From assembly GCA_009602735.1 (NCBI GenBank), contig WELA01013825.1:344855-395617 (forward strand): a stretch of DNA of 50,763 bases, written 5' to 3'. Positions 23,582-35,362 of the stretch are shown piece by piece (the stretch's first letter is position 1; each line of letters starts with the position of its first letter). The notes beneath the pieces are model-generated. The model was not told the origin of the DNA and searched no databases. It worked only from the letters and a program-made list of their open reading frames with translations. Source of the DNA: Mesotaenium endlicherianum (Eukaryota; Streptophyta; Zygnematophyceae; Zygnematales; Mesotaeniaceae). The translations under genes and the position numbers were made by a program.

Positions 23582-25230
23582 CTAAGTTCCAGGGGCTTTA
23601 TCCTCTGGAGAACGCGACCTGGACCTGGACCTTCTTCTCCTATCCGGTGGCCTCCAGAAACCTGGGGGCTCAGACCAAGGTGAACCGAGAAGGGAACGTA
23701 GTAACTGGGCAACCTGCTCTTGCACAGTCTGCAAGTTGATGGAGACAGCCCTCTCCTGTGCAGCTCTCAAACTGACTGGAACATACACTGGCATGCCAGA
23801 AGGGTGCTGCATGACATGGGCTATAAGAAGGGGACGCTGGCTGCCCTCTGGCTGCCTCCTTGGCAGCCCTCTTGTCTGCCCTATCGGCCTGTATCTCACC
23901 TCCTGGGGTCAAAGTCCTCCTGCTGAAACTTCCCAGCCACTGGAGCTCTGAATCTCTTGGTGGGCTAGTATCCCCAAGCAGCTGCAAGGGTGCCTGTGCC
24001 GAGGATAGGCCAATCCTCTGCAGAGTGGAGGATGTAGCAGTGGTCTGTGCCTCAGAAGGGCTAGAATCTTCTCCTGCGCCTTCCTCTTCTTCGTCCTCCT
24101 GCTCTTCTGAGACTTCTGGAGTCTCTTTGGTCATCTCCTCCAGCCGTTCCCGAGAAAAAGAATATCCCACTGACCTACCCCTTTTGGGTGCTGGTGGGGG
24201 TTGTTGGGTCCTGACCGCATACAGGTCTTTCTCCCCCAGCTTACTTGCCCATTTGGTATAAGCATGCTTCCCCTTAGAGAAAGAATCTATGGCCCTGGTC
24301 CTGTCCTCCTGCGTCTCCTGACTCATGCAGTTCCTGAGTCCATCCAGTCTTGGATCCCATGCTGCAATGTGAGGTGGCAGCACTATTCCCCTGCAAGTCT
24401 GCCAAGAAATCGTCTTCCTCAGCTCGGTCATTTAGCTCGTCCCTCATGTTGATGGTCATCCAGCGCCTGTCAGTGGGCTGTAAGAAGAAAACGGGGTCTG
24501 TTCTCTTCAAAGTACATGAGTACCAATGTCTCGAGAAATCCAGTTGGCTGGTCTCCCTTGCCAAGAACTCCCAGCTTCTTCTCTTCACCTCGTTATACAT
24601 GGCCTTGAACCGGCTGTGGAAAGTGGCATCTTTAAAGTTGTCTGACTCCATAGGGATCAATCTGATGACCCTGTCTGTGCCCCAGATCCCAGGTATTGGC
24701 ACAGCTTCAGATTGGTTGATCTGGGCCAGTGCCTTGGCCTCCCGAACCGTATACCCTACCATCTTAGCATAGTCATGGTACAGTAGGAGTCCTGTGCTGA
24801 CCTCTATGTACTTGTCAAAGTTTAGGGATGTCTCCCCCTCCCGCTGCAAGATGTCCTTCTGTGCCTCATTTCGGCTTCTCTGGGCATACTTGAAGGCTTC
24901 CTCCGAAAGATCGAAGCCCTTGCCCATGACCGTGTAGCGATAGCTTTTAATTCTTCTCTGTTCCTCCTTAGCTTGCTGCTTCTGCCTCTCTTCAGCTTAG
25001 CTTGCTTCTTCTGCCTTCTTGGCTTCTTCAGCAACTTTTCTGTCCTGCTCTTCTTGCCTCAGCCTGGCTTGTTCTTCCTCATCCTTCTTTTTTTGAGCCT
25101 CACGCTGTAGTCGGAGTCGCTCTGATTCCCGAGATGAGATGGAGGACGATTTGATGTCGCCGTGGAATTCCTTGTACTCCGCCTGTGCCTCCTCCGCTCT
25201 TCTTTCCTCTTGAGTTCTGAAATGAATCAA
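23582..25230 (-). pseudogene. ORF X copy 1, unknown retroelement protein (frameshifted)
   Basis: I do not recognise this family. Minus-strand pieces 25230-24997, 25034-24822, 24927-24274, 24431-23670 and 23899-23582 together parallel copy 2 with several frameshifts. Order: E/K/Q-rich coiled coil; conserved core with GKGFDLSEEAFKYAQRSR, YAKMVGYTVREAKALAQ and NEVKRRSWEFLARETSQLDF; KGKHAYTKWASKLGEKDLYA; a PPPAPKRGRSVGYSFSRE stretch that could be a nuclear localisation signal; an acidic run; and an Arg-Ser dipeptide tail RSRSRSRSPEDKAPGT. The first codons run straight out of the LTR fragment at 25218, with no gag or pol between, so this copy belongs to an internally deleted element. Confidence 0.7.
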
Positions 25231-25303
25231 CTTATCAATAGGCGATAAACAATTAATGAAGATCTTTATATCAGCAAGTAATCTTCATGATATTTTCTGT
25301 CAA
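25218..25303 (-). repeat. LTR fragment, part 1 of an LTR split by piggyBac
   Basis: Begins with the LTR end TGAAATGAATC and matches the first 86 bp of the other LTRs, stopping at tattttctgtcaa. The LTR resumes at 37296 after the piggyBac element. Bases 25300-25303 (TCAA) are the left copy of the insertion site. Confidence 0.8.
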
Positions 25304-26073
25304 CACTAGGTAGCTTAACGGAATGTATGGTTTTTGGCCCAACAACTACCTTGACTATAACATTTTTGAAATGTGCAATATTCAACCATACCTCATGTAT
25401 CATATATATTTCGAAAGGTAATGCCACAATCTAGGTCACTATGCTTTTACTCTTTTAAGAAAGTTTTTTTTCTGCCCGAAGTATGTAAAAACACTTTAAA
25501 AAAAAAGATCGATGAAACTGCTAACTTCAAGAGACTACTCTGAAGTCCACACTTGTTTTCACATGTTGTGATTTTTGCTAAAGGTGCACATACATGTCTA
25601 GAGTGAGTGTATGAAATCTAGACTGATTGCTGCAATATCCTAGGAGTTAGATCATCTGCCAATTGGGGGGCTTATATGGCCTTGCTTTTTTAGCACGGCC
25701 CAATAAGAGTTTGAGCATGCCTTATACTTAAGACGCTTTGTAGAGCTCTATGCAAGGTAATCAAACTTGAAATTTAAGGATGTAATGTCTAACATGGACA
25801 TCTTAGTGACCATATTTTTAAATTAATGTGAGATGAATTAATTGAATCATAAATGATAGTTTCAGGGGCAAACAGTTGCAAATTTTTTATGTTCGGTAAA
25901 GAAAAAATTAAAATGAATTTAAGTAGGCTCTTTAAAGTCATACTATGGCTTAACAGACATTGAATACAAAAAATATAATTGTTATAGCAAAGATAAGAAA
26001 TTTGCTACATTGACAAAAAGTGCGCGCGTCTTGCCTAATTTTGCCGCTCACCTCTAAACCTCCCTTCTTGCTT

Positions 26074-26569
26074 CTACATCAAGATGGTCAATTTGCCTCT
26101 CTGTGTGATACCTTTGAAAGCATTAAGCAGGGCACAAGTACACATTGCAAGACTCACACATCGTGTAAACTTTAGGGTTTCTCTAAACCCTGGAGCTCTC
26201 ACACCAGATGCACGTTTCCCGAAGGTGCCAGCTGTGCACACTACGCAGCGCTTCCTCTCCTTCACCTTTATGGGGAAGTGCCTGTGAGTCCATCTTGCAC
26301 CTGCAACTGTTGGGGCTGGGGTAGTCCGGGTCACCATCTTGCTTGGGCCCTCATCATGAGGATGGCTAAATGTGCATATCTCATCCATAACCTCCATGTA
26401 CTTGTCGAACCTCTCTTTGTCTGGATGTGCCATCTTCTATAAGATGAACACGTTAGCGAGCAACCCATCAAATATTCCCCGATAGGCCCTATGCCACCAT
26501 TTTCTTTTGATGAGTACTCTCTCCGTGCTGTAGTTCCTAGCTAGGCACAGGGCATCAAACTGATATACT
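26074..26569 (-). pseudogene. piggyBac transposase, C-terminal part
   Basis: The minus strand shows IKRKWWHRAYRGIFDGLLANVFIL, matching the end of the DDE_Tnp_1_7 domain (KWW...F..LLD...NAYIL). Then come HFPIKVKERKRCVVC and, one frame over, CESCNVYLC...CF, the Cys-rich C-terminal domain. Stops and at least one frameshift disable it. It continues the transposase interrupted at 35362. Confidence 0.75.
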
Positions 26570-27291
26570 TGAAATGAATCGACTTACCAAATAGGCGATT
26601 AACAATTAATAAGGATCTTTATATCAGCAAGTAATCTTTATGGATTTTCCGTTAACTGATTAAACGGCAAAAGGACAACACACTAGCAGTGAACAACACT
26701 CGTAAGTCAAATGCGAGTAAACTAGCATCAATAATGCAAATCAGTAAACTCGTACATAAGCAAGGTTAGAAGACAGTGCGTATCAATGGCTTCTCGCCTT
26801 GGATTCATATCTCTCTCAGTAAGCTGTACAAGAGAGTTGGCCTCGTTTCCGAATGCCGAACTCGAGAGCAATGCCTAGCATATGTACATGGAATGAGTTT
26901 ACTGTTCAACGGTCAGTGCGATGGCACCGCCTACCCGGGAGTTAACCACGTTGGTAGGACCTCGGTTAACCAAATCCACCGCCATCTCCCATCATCCCGA
27001 ATCGCCATCCATCATAGGGATGTCATCTGGCCATTCATCTAACATACCACACTTAGATGCATATCGAGGCAGTTCGCTGCTACCGAGTACGGAAGTCAGC
27101 TGGCTGTCAAAGAATATGTCAGCAAGCTGACTTAAGCTGACTTCAGCCTGCTGCTTCCGGCTAAGTCATTAAACTGATATTAAATATAAAGTCCAGCAGA
27201 CTGATTATTAACTAGAGTTCAGCAGGCTGAACTTATTTAACTGTTAACTTTTAAATGAATATTATATCAACCAATACACTGATTCATTACA
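26570..27291 (-). repeat. 3' LTR of the chromovirus
   Basis: 722 bp, ends TGAAATGAATC and GATTCATTACA. It is preceded on the minus strand by the polypurine tract AAGTTGGAGGGAT. Very similar to 34669-35362. Confidence 0.9.
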
Positions 27292-27410
27292 ATCCCTCCA
27301 ACTTAACATGTTGTCGCCTCGACAACACTGACACAAGGGACATGGATTTCCCCAACTAAAATTACTGATCTCTCTCCCATACAGCGTGCTGTGCTCTTGG
27401 CCCTCTGCCC

Positions 27411-29065
27411 TTAAGAGGGAGATGCCCCTGGGGCCCTATGGTCAGGAGAGTCAAACCTCCTCCTGTCTTGGGGTCTTCTGAAGCCTGTCAGAGAGGGAGG
27501 CTCCGCGTAGGGACCCTGCGGAGAACGCAGTAACTGTGCGGTTTTCTCCTGCACTGGCTGAAACTGAATGGAGGCAGCCTTCTCCTGGGCAGCCCTCAAA
27601 CATATACCGGCATCCCAAAAGGATGTTGCATGACATGAGCTAAGGGTACATGCCCTCTCTGCGAGGGAGATGCCGGCAGGCCTCTGGCTATTTTCTCTAG
27701 TAGCCCTCCTGTCTCCCCTGTCTGACAGGGTCTCCGTGCCTGGAGATGGGCTCTGTCCTATGGCAGTTCCCAGCCAAGTGATATCCTCCTTTTCAGCGAG
27801 CTGCTGCAGGGCCGACTCAGTTTTCTCCCTTACAGGGGATGTGGCAGGTATCAGGATCACGGCGGGGCTAGTGTCCTCCTCCTAGACTTCTTCCTCTTCT
27901 TCCTCTGACCCCTCCTCCTCTCCGTCCCCGGGTTCCTCTGAGACTGCTGGGGTCTGTTCTGTCAGCTGCTCCAGCTCCTCCCGAGAAAAAGAATATCCCA
28001 CTGACCTTCTCCTTTTGGGTGCTGGTGGGGGCTGCTGAGTCCGGATCGCATACAGGTCCTTTTCCCCCTGCTTGCTTGCCCATTCGGCATAAGCGTGCTT
28101 CCCTTTAGAGAATAACTCTCGGGCCCTGCTCCTGTCCCCCTGCATTTCTTGGCTCAGGCAGTCTCTTACTCCATCCAATCTTGGGTCCCAAGCCGCAATG
28201 TGAGGAGGCAATACTATATTCCCCTTTAGGTCTGTTAGGAAATCCTCATCCGTCGCCTTGTCGTTCCGCTGGTCCCTCATGTTGATGGTCATCCACCGCC
28301 AATCGGTGGGCTTCTGGAAGAAGGCAGGGTCTGTCCTTTTCAGAGTACAAGGGTACCAGTGCCTTGCAAAGTCCAGCTGACTGGTTTCCCTGGCCAAGAA
28401 TCCCAGCTCCTTCTCTCCACCTCATTAGACATGGCATTGAACCTGTTATGGGGTGTAGAGTCCTTAAAGCTGTCCGCGTCCATGGGGATCATCCTGATGA
28501 CGCTATCTTTCCCCCAGATACCCGGAATCGATACAGCCCCTGCTTGGTTCACCTGGGCCATTGCCTTGGCCTCTCTGACTGTATATCCTACCATCCTGGC
28601 ATAATTCTGGTAGAGGAGGAGCCCTGTGCTGACCTCTATATACTCGTCAAAGTTTTTGGATGTCTCCCCTTCCTTCTGTAGGATGTCCTTCTGTGACTCG
28701 CTGCGACTTCTCTGAGCATACTTTAAGGCCTCCTCTTGTAGATCAAAGCCCTTGCCCAGCACTGTGTAGCGGTAGCTGCTGATTCTCCTCTGCTCTTCTT
28801 CAGCCTGCTGCTTCCGCCTCTCCTCAGTTTGCCTCTCCTCCTCTGCTTTCTTGGCCTCCTCTGCAGCTTTTCTGTCCAGTTCTTCCTGCCTCAGTTTGGC
28901 CTGTTCCTCCTCCTCCTCCTTCTTCTGTGCCTCCCGCTGTTGTTGGAGTCGTTGTGATTCCCGAGCGGAGATGGAGGATGATTCGATATTGCCACGGAAT
29001 TGCAAGTATTCTGCATGTGCCTCTTTCGCTCTTCTCTTCCTCTTAAGTTCTGACGTTTGAGTCAT
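27411..29065 (-). pseudogene. ORF X copy 2, unknown protein in the env position
   Basis: This is the best preserved copy, about 550 aa over three pieces (29065-28340, 28397-27882, 27860-27411) with one frameshift near 28400 and a stop near 27882. N-terminus: ELKRKRRAKEAHAEY, then a heptad-like E/K/Q coiled coil to about residue 95. Core: GKGFDLQEEALKYAQRSR, GYTVREAKAMAQVN, RHWYPCTLKRTDPAFF, PTDWRWMTINMRD and PPHIAAWDPRLDGVRDCLSQ. Then PPPAPKRRRSVGYSFSRE, an acidic run, and a tail with RRRFDSPDHRAPGASPS. There is no signal peptide or membrane segment, so it is not a typical envelope. It lies between pol and the 3' LTR, with its own purine-rich stretch upstream. Function unknown. Confidence 0.75.
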
Positions 29066-29399
29066 CCTGCTTACTCATCAACACATTGCAGTCTGTGAAG
29101 TCATGATATTTTGCCGCTACTGAGTGTCCTTGATGAAGAGGACGCGATAGGATGAGTTCCTAGTGTGAAATACCTGGTGTGAGTGAATATCAGGGTAAAT
29201 TGAGTTTAGACAGAATGTGAGTGTGAGCGCGGCTGATCTCAAGACAGAACACCACTCCCTCCAACTTAATTTTAAAGGTGGGTTGCCTGTCAAAACTGTC
29301 ACTAATTGTCACATTCCCCTCCAACTCATATGGAGACAGGACCTCCTGTCACCTGTCTCTGGCTACGGAAATGACAGTGAGGGAGGTGTCCCAGCGGCC

Positions 29400-31036
29400 C
29401 CAAGGTGGAACCGTTTCAACGCCCCTTTGGCATTGGTCAGCTGATCTTTAAACTCCCAAGTGTCCCCAGAGGCATCGTAACCTTTCCACCGGATGAGGTA
29501 CTTCATGACTTATTTAGATGATTGACGGACAGAGCGAGCGTCTAAAATCTCCTCGACCTCATATTCCTCAGCGTCACCCTCTCTGACAGCGGGGATCGGT
29601 CCCGGTTGGACAGGTAACCGACCGGTGAACAGTTTGTCACCTTTGATATACGGTTCCAGGAAAGAGACATTAAAGACTGGGTGACCCTTGTAGTCTGCTC
29701 ACATATTCAGCTTGTAAGCATTCTGACCGACATGGCGCACCACCGAATATGGACCAACCCAGACAGGACCAAGCTTTTTCTTGACCACACCAGGCAGGTA
29801 CAGGTGCTCAGAATGCAGTTTGACCAAATCGCCCTTAGAAAATGTCAGCTCGCGACGGTGCTAATTAGCGTATTTTTGTTGATAATCTTAGGCTGCGTGC
29901 AGGTTATGTTGGACCTCTGACAAGGTGTCAGCAAACTCCTGAGTTAACTGAAAAGAGACTGGTTTGTCAATCCCTTTCGAGTGAGTCAAAGACTCCCTTG
30001 ATACATCTAAAGGAGACTTAGGGGCTCTACCCAGGCTAAGTTCAGAAGGAGTCTTCCCCGTTGACGCGTGCACCGCACTGTTGACTGTGAACTAAATTTG
30101 AGGCAACAGGTCATCCCAATTATCTTGTTTTTGGTTAATATATGCTCTCAGCACCTCTTGCAGAATGCGGTTAGTTCTTTCAGTCTGCCCATCAGTCTGA
30201 GGGTGGTTAGCTGTGCTGAGCAGCTGTTTGACTTCCATTAACCCCATTAAAGCTCTCCAGAACTTAGAGGTAAATTTTGAGTCTCTGTCTGAGATGATAT
30301 TAAAAGGGAGCCCATGTTGGCATACTACATGGTTGTAGAACTATCTCGCTGTTTCGAGTGCAGTTACTTTGACAATTGTGGAGATAAAAATGACCATTTT
30401 TGTCAGATTATCCACGACTACCAGTATTGAATCATGCCCATTGGCAGTTCTTGGTAGTGTGACCACCCAGTCCATGGATACAGTTTCCCAGCGTCCAGCT
30501 AGAATGGGCAGTGGTTGCAAGAGACCTCCCGGTGGTGTGTGCCGAGACTTATTTCTTTGGCACTGATCACAGGACTTCACATATTTCAAGATCTCCCGGG
30601 GTAACCCCTCCCAATGATAATGATTTGCCAATTTGCCAACACTTTTGGCCTGCCCCAAATGTCCACCCAAGAGACTGTCATGCGCTTGACTCAGTAAGAG
30701 AGACCTTATTTCCAAGTTATTAGGAATGACCAGCTTCAGCCTCCCTGAAGTGGTTTCAGTCACCCAGACCCCTCCTTTAAGCCGGTACCCGCATGCAGTA
30801 GCAGGACACAAACCATCCGTGGGGCTAGGCTCAAATGTTGGGTCAGAAAGGTAGGCTTTCCTAAGTTGTTCAAGGAAGGACTTTTTCACCTTTAGTGAAG
30901 TGAGTGCACGCAGGACTACATCTACAGCATGATGTTTAAAGTTCCTTTCTTGCAAGTCAGGTCTTCTAGAGAATGCATCAGCAGTATTCAACTTCCTTGG
31001 TTTGTAGTCGATCTCGACTTGGAACTGCTCCAGCAT
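29400..31036 (-). pseudogene. Chromovirus integrase and chromodomain (degenerate)
   Basis: The minus strand shows the HHCC zinc-binding region (SQAHDSLLGGHLGQAKSV ... CDQCQRNK), MDWVVTLPRTANGHDSILVVVDNLTKM, a stop (CAG to TAG in ...LETAR*FYN), and then pieces of the catalytic core and STGKTPSELSLGRAPKSP. The C-terminal chromodomain around 29400-29520 is close to the intact one at 40222-40400 (WKGYDAS.DTWEFKDQLTNAKGALKRF). At least three stops are present. Confidence 0.8.
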
Positions 31037-31042
31037 CTGGCT

Positions 31043-32108
31043 TCAGCGGTTCTCCCTCCTCGACAGCTTGGACTTCTTCTGAAAGTGAGTCAGAGCTAGA
31101 TGATCTGTAATCACCTTAAAAGCTATACCATGTAAGTATGCTCTCCGCTGTTTAAGCATATGAATGATAGCTAGCAATTCTTTATCATGCACCGAGTAAT
31201 TAATCTCCGCTGGATTAAATTTCATACTCGTACAACACAGGATGCCACTCCTGCCTTACCTTACCATCCTTTGTGGTTTTGTCAGCGGGCTGGAACAAAA
31301 TAGCACCCATGGCAAAGTCAGAGGCGTCAGTAACCACCTGCACCATTTTGCTGGAGTCATACACGGCTAGCGCCGGGGCAGGACAAAGAGCATCTTTAAG
31401 GGTCTGGAAGGTAACCTCCTGCTCTTCCCCCCACACACACCCTATGTCCTTCTTAGTAAAATCAGTCTATTTACTGGCCTTTGTAGAATTATTCTCAATA
31501 AATCTCCTATAGTAGTTAGCCAACCCGAGGAAGGATCTAACTTCAGAGGCAGACTGTGGTACTGGCCAGTCCCTTATGGTCTGGACTTTCTTAGAATCCA
31601 CACTGATGCCTGCTTTACTAACGACGTGGCCTAAGAGTTCAGTACTTTCTTGAAAGAAATCACACTTGCTCATTTTAGCATATAAGAGATTTTTTCTCAT
31701 AGTGGCCATGATTGTGTTCAAGTGTTCAGCGTGCTGAGCTTCATCTTTAGAGAAAATTAAAATATCATCCAAGAAAACTTGCACAAACTTATCCAAATAA
31801 GGTCTGAAAATGTCATTCATAGCAGCCATGAAGGTCGCAGGAGCATTAATCAGTCCAAATGGCATCACGTTAAACTCATAGTGTCCATAACGTGTGCGGA
31901 AGGCAGTCTTGTGCTCATCACCCTCAGCAATTCTGATTTGATGATAACCACTCTTGAGATCTATCTTACTGAACACCTTAGCACCAGAAAGGGTATCAAG
32001 CAAGTTCTCGATTCTGGGTAAAGCATACTTGTTCTTTACTGTAATTTTGTTCAGAGCCCTGTAATCCACACACATCCGCATACTGCCATCCTTTTTCTTA
32101 ACAAACAA
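31043..32108 (-). pseudogene. Chromovirus reverse transcriptase and RNase H
   Basis: RT piece 32108-31467: [18 protein letters not shown], the catalytic FLDDILIFS, and [21 protein letters not shown] then leads in the same frame to RNase H (31436-31215: VTDASDFAMGAILFQP). A one-base shift leads to 31225-31043 (NYSVHDKELLAIIHMLK), ending at TGA where TGG is expected. The order is standard for Ty3/gypsy pol. Confidence 0.85.
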
Positions 32109-33091
32109 GATGGGTGCACCATAAGGTGATTTACTGGGGGAAATATAACCATTTTCCTCAAGCTCTGCGATCTGTGTTTACAACTCCTCGCTCTCCACAT
32201 AAGACAAGCCATAAGTGCGTTCCAGGGTGGTTGACTCCCAGGTAATAAATCAATCCTATGATCTACTTCCCTGTTACGGGGTAGTCCCAGAGGCATATTA
32301 AATACATCCGTGTACTGAGCAACAATTTTTGCAGCAGTAGGGTGCTCCGGATGGCTTACCTTTTTCTCCACCACTTCTATAGGTTGAGGAGGTACCTCTC
32401 TTAGCAGCAGACAAAACATTATGTCTTCCTTTTGGTTCCAGCTTTTGACGAACTCCATTGCATTCAGCGACTTGCATCCTTCTGGAAGCCTCTCCTTTTC
32501 CTTCAGTTGCCATCCACACAAGACAAGAGGAAGAGCACTGGTGGGTGCCAAGTTAGTCTGCCCATCACAGGCTCCTCTCACTTTAACTGTATTTCTGCTC
32601 CAACACACTTCAGCTTGATGTCTATTAAGCCAGGACCAACCTAGCACGAGATCATAAAAGCCAGTGTTGAGTACCTCAAATGTAAGCGTTTCAGTTAGAA
32701 CTGCAATGCCAGAACCTAACTGGACCTCAATAGGCTTGGTTATAACTCCTCCTGGGATACTTGAGGCATCTCTAAGGAATATTTTTCTATTCCCTTGGGT
32801 GACAGTAGGCAGCCTTAGCCGCTTAACTAAGGCCTTATGGATAAAAGTAGGTGACGCCCCTCCGTCAACAAATGCCCTCACCTTCTTACCTGCAATCATG
32901 TAATGCAGTAGGATAGAGGGGACTGTCTTTTCCAAACTTTCGCATTGTTCTCCTGACGTAGTAAAGAAATGTTGGACATCAGGTGGAACAAGAGCATCCA
33001 GAGTGTGCACTCTCTGGACGTCTATATTGCTGATGGTCTCCTTTATCTGGTCGTCAGGCATGCATAGTGAATCCAGTTCAGCAGGACCCAT
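32051..33091 (-). pseudogene. Chromovirus aspartic protease region
   Basis: Minus frame with VRAFVDGGASPTFIHKAL, the retropepsin active-site region (DSGA family motif, here DGGA), and FYDLVLGWSWLNRH, the second conserved segment. It extends into LGLPRNREVDHRIDLLPGS, the usual lead into RT, before a frameshift at about 32200. Confidence 0.8.
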
Positions 33092-33159
33092 AATACCTGC
33101 TACGAGGGCAGCTAGTGACGACTCACTATCTCTAGCATCCTCACAGTCAGTAGACTGGA

Positions 33160-34634
33160 TTACTGTCTATTGCTGTCTTTTAAAGGCCTGGTCTTTTCTC
33201 TCGACTTTTGGGAGGTGCTTGTCTGGACACTGCTCTCTGAAGTGACCTGGCTGCTGGAAATGGAAGCAAATCGATTCTGCTGAGGCTGGTCTCGGCTTAG
33301 TACTACCACCACCTCTTCCATAGCCGCCTCGAGGGAAATCACCTCTACCTCTAGACTGTATGGCACTATACTCATACTCATATCCATCACCCTGATCATC
33401 CTCAGCCTGGTCTCCTTCAGTTGCATTGTAGGAACCGTGGGGCTTTTTGACAATCTTAGACACCAAAGCATTACTCTGGCGCTTGTGATTGAACTGCTGC
33501 TGATCCCAGGCGTCAGCATCCTGGATCAAGTCAGCCAGTTTCTCATACTTTTTCTCAGCAAAATGACCAGAGACCTCGGATTTCAAGCCATACCTGAAGT
33601 ATGCTATCCTATACCGTTCTGGCAAGTCTGGCTGTTTCATCATGTTCTCCTGGAACTTTTGAGCAAACTCAGCAACTGAAGTGGTCTGCTTCAGTGTCAG
33701 GGAGATCATCGCATAGATAGCTTTCTCCTGCTGGTTGATGACATCAAACTTCTCATGCAACTTCTCGACAAACTCTACCCACGTAGGGTCACCGAGTTGC
33801 CGAGCCTTACGCTCCCCTTTCCAGTAAAGCCACCAGTCTGCGGCACTGCTTTTCAGTAGCGCACCGGTGTGCTTGACCTTCTCGTAATCTTGCAGTTCTG
33901 GGTAGTTCTCCAGCCGCTGCTCAACATCCGCGAGAAACTTGCTCAGGTAATATTATCTGTTTCCCTCGGGATCATAGTCCTGGGAAGGTTTCGGCTTGGG
34001 CTTACTAGGCCCTCTGCCACCACCACTAGTGGTTTGAGACCCCAGTTGGTCTCTGTCTCGCAGTAGAGACATTATGATTCTTTTGTCCTCCTGTTGGGAC
34101 TGATACATGGTCGCCATTTGCGACTGCATTTGAACGAACAATGCTCCCAAGTCTACACTCTAAGGTGGTAGTCTAGCAAATGCAGCAGCAGCATTGGCAT
34201 CTACTCGCTGAGTCGTGTCCTCAACAGTCCCTCTCGCTCCTGCAGCAACAATTCCTGCCGCATTCAGCCGGTCACGTATTTGACCAGGGTACATTGAGTT
34301 GTACATCAGGAGGTGGGTTCAGAGTATTGGCCCTGGATGTCATAAGTTCTTCAACCGTACGCTCGTCAGCGGGCTGTCCTTCCCTCCTTTCTGTATCCTC
34401 AGCAGCCTTAGCTAATTGTTCAGCTAATCTGGCTCTCTCCTCCTCAGCTTGCTGTGCTGCGACTGCGGCAATAGCAGCTGCCTCATCTGCAGCCTCTCTA
34501 GCTGCAGTATCTGCCACTGCTTCAGAATAGGTACGGGTTCCCGCTACATGGCTTTCCGCCTGGTTTTCAACATTCTAGTTATCCTGGTTCTCCATGTCTC
34601 GGGAGTTGCTAGTTTGAGACCTTGTCCTTACCAT
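33160..34634 (-). pseudogene. Chromovirus gag (frameshifted)
   Basis: Starts at ATG 34634, 35 bp after the LTR. An in-frame TAG follows after about 20 codons (MENQDN*NVENQ). Then an Ala/Glu-rich coiled-coil segment (34517-34272), a central capsid-like part with FAQKFQENMMKQPDLPERYRIAYFRYGLK, an R/G-rich stretch and one zinc knuckle ICFHFQQPGHFREQC, in which the second Cys is replaced by Phe. Several disruptions. Confidence 0.75.
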
Positions 34635-34651
34635 ACAGAGAAAACTGTGAT

Positions 34652-34668
34652 AACTGCTCCAATACCAC
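34652..34668 (-). other. Primer-binding site, tRNA-Met type
   Basis: Directly after the 5' LTR the minus strand reads GTGGTATTGGAGCAG, close to the complement of the 3' end of initiator tRNA-Met (TGGTATCAGAGC) used by many plant LTR elements. This fixes the element orientation. Confidence 0.75.
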
Positions 34669-35362
34669 TGAAATGAATCGACTTACCAAATAGGTGTACC
34701 AAATAATTAAGATCTTTATATCAGCAAGTAATCTTTATGGATTTTCCGTTAACTGATTAAACGGCAAAAGGACAACACACTAGCAGTGAACAACACTCGT
34801 AAGTCAAATGCGAGTAAACTAGCATCAATAATGCAATCAGTAAAACTCATACATAAGCAAGGTTAGAAGACAGTGCATATCAATGGCTTCTCGCCTTGGA
34901 TTCAGATTTATCTCAGTAAGCTGTATAAGAGAGTTGGCCTCGTTTCCGAATGCCGAACTCGAGAGCAATGCCTAGCATATGTACATGAAATGAGTTTACT
35001 GTTCAACGGCCAGTGCGATGGCACCACCTACCCGGGAGTTAAGCACGTTGGTAGGACCTCGGTTAACCAAATCCACCGCCATCTCCCATCATCCCGAATC
35101 GCCATTCTTCATAGGGATGTCATTCGGCCATTCATCTAGCATACCACACTTAGATGCATATCGAGGCAGTTCGCTGCTACCGAGTACGGAAGTCAGCTGG
35201 CTATCAAAGAATATGTCAGCAAGCTGACTTAAGCTGACTTTTGCCTGCTGCTTCCGGCTGAGTCATTAAATTGATATTAAATATAAAGTCCAGCAGGCTG
35301 ATTATTAACTAGAGTTCAGCAGGCTGAACTTATTTAACTGTTATATTTAAATGAATGTTATA
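34669..35362 (-). repeat. 5' LTR of the chromovirus (outer edge lost)
   Basis: Matches 26570-27291 but ends at aatgttata, about 30 bp short of the expected GATTCATTACA. piggyBac sequence follows immediately. Confidence 0.85.

Larger units (their letters stand above)
26570..35362 (-). mobile_element. Nearly full-length Ty3/gypsy chromovirus with an extra 3' ORF
   Basis: Minus-strand order: 5' LTR (35362-34669, outer ~30 bp lost), PBS, gag, protease, RT, RNase H, integrase, chromodomain, a second purine-rich stretch near 29260-29320, ORF X (29065-27411), polypurine tract, and 3' LTR (27291-26570). About 8.8 kb. Coding parts carry several stops and frameshifts, so it is probably inactive. It lies within a piggyBac transposase reading frame. 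The target duplication cannot be checked because one outer LTR edge is missing. Confidence 0.85.
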
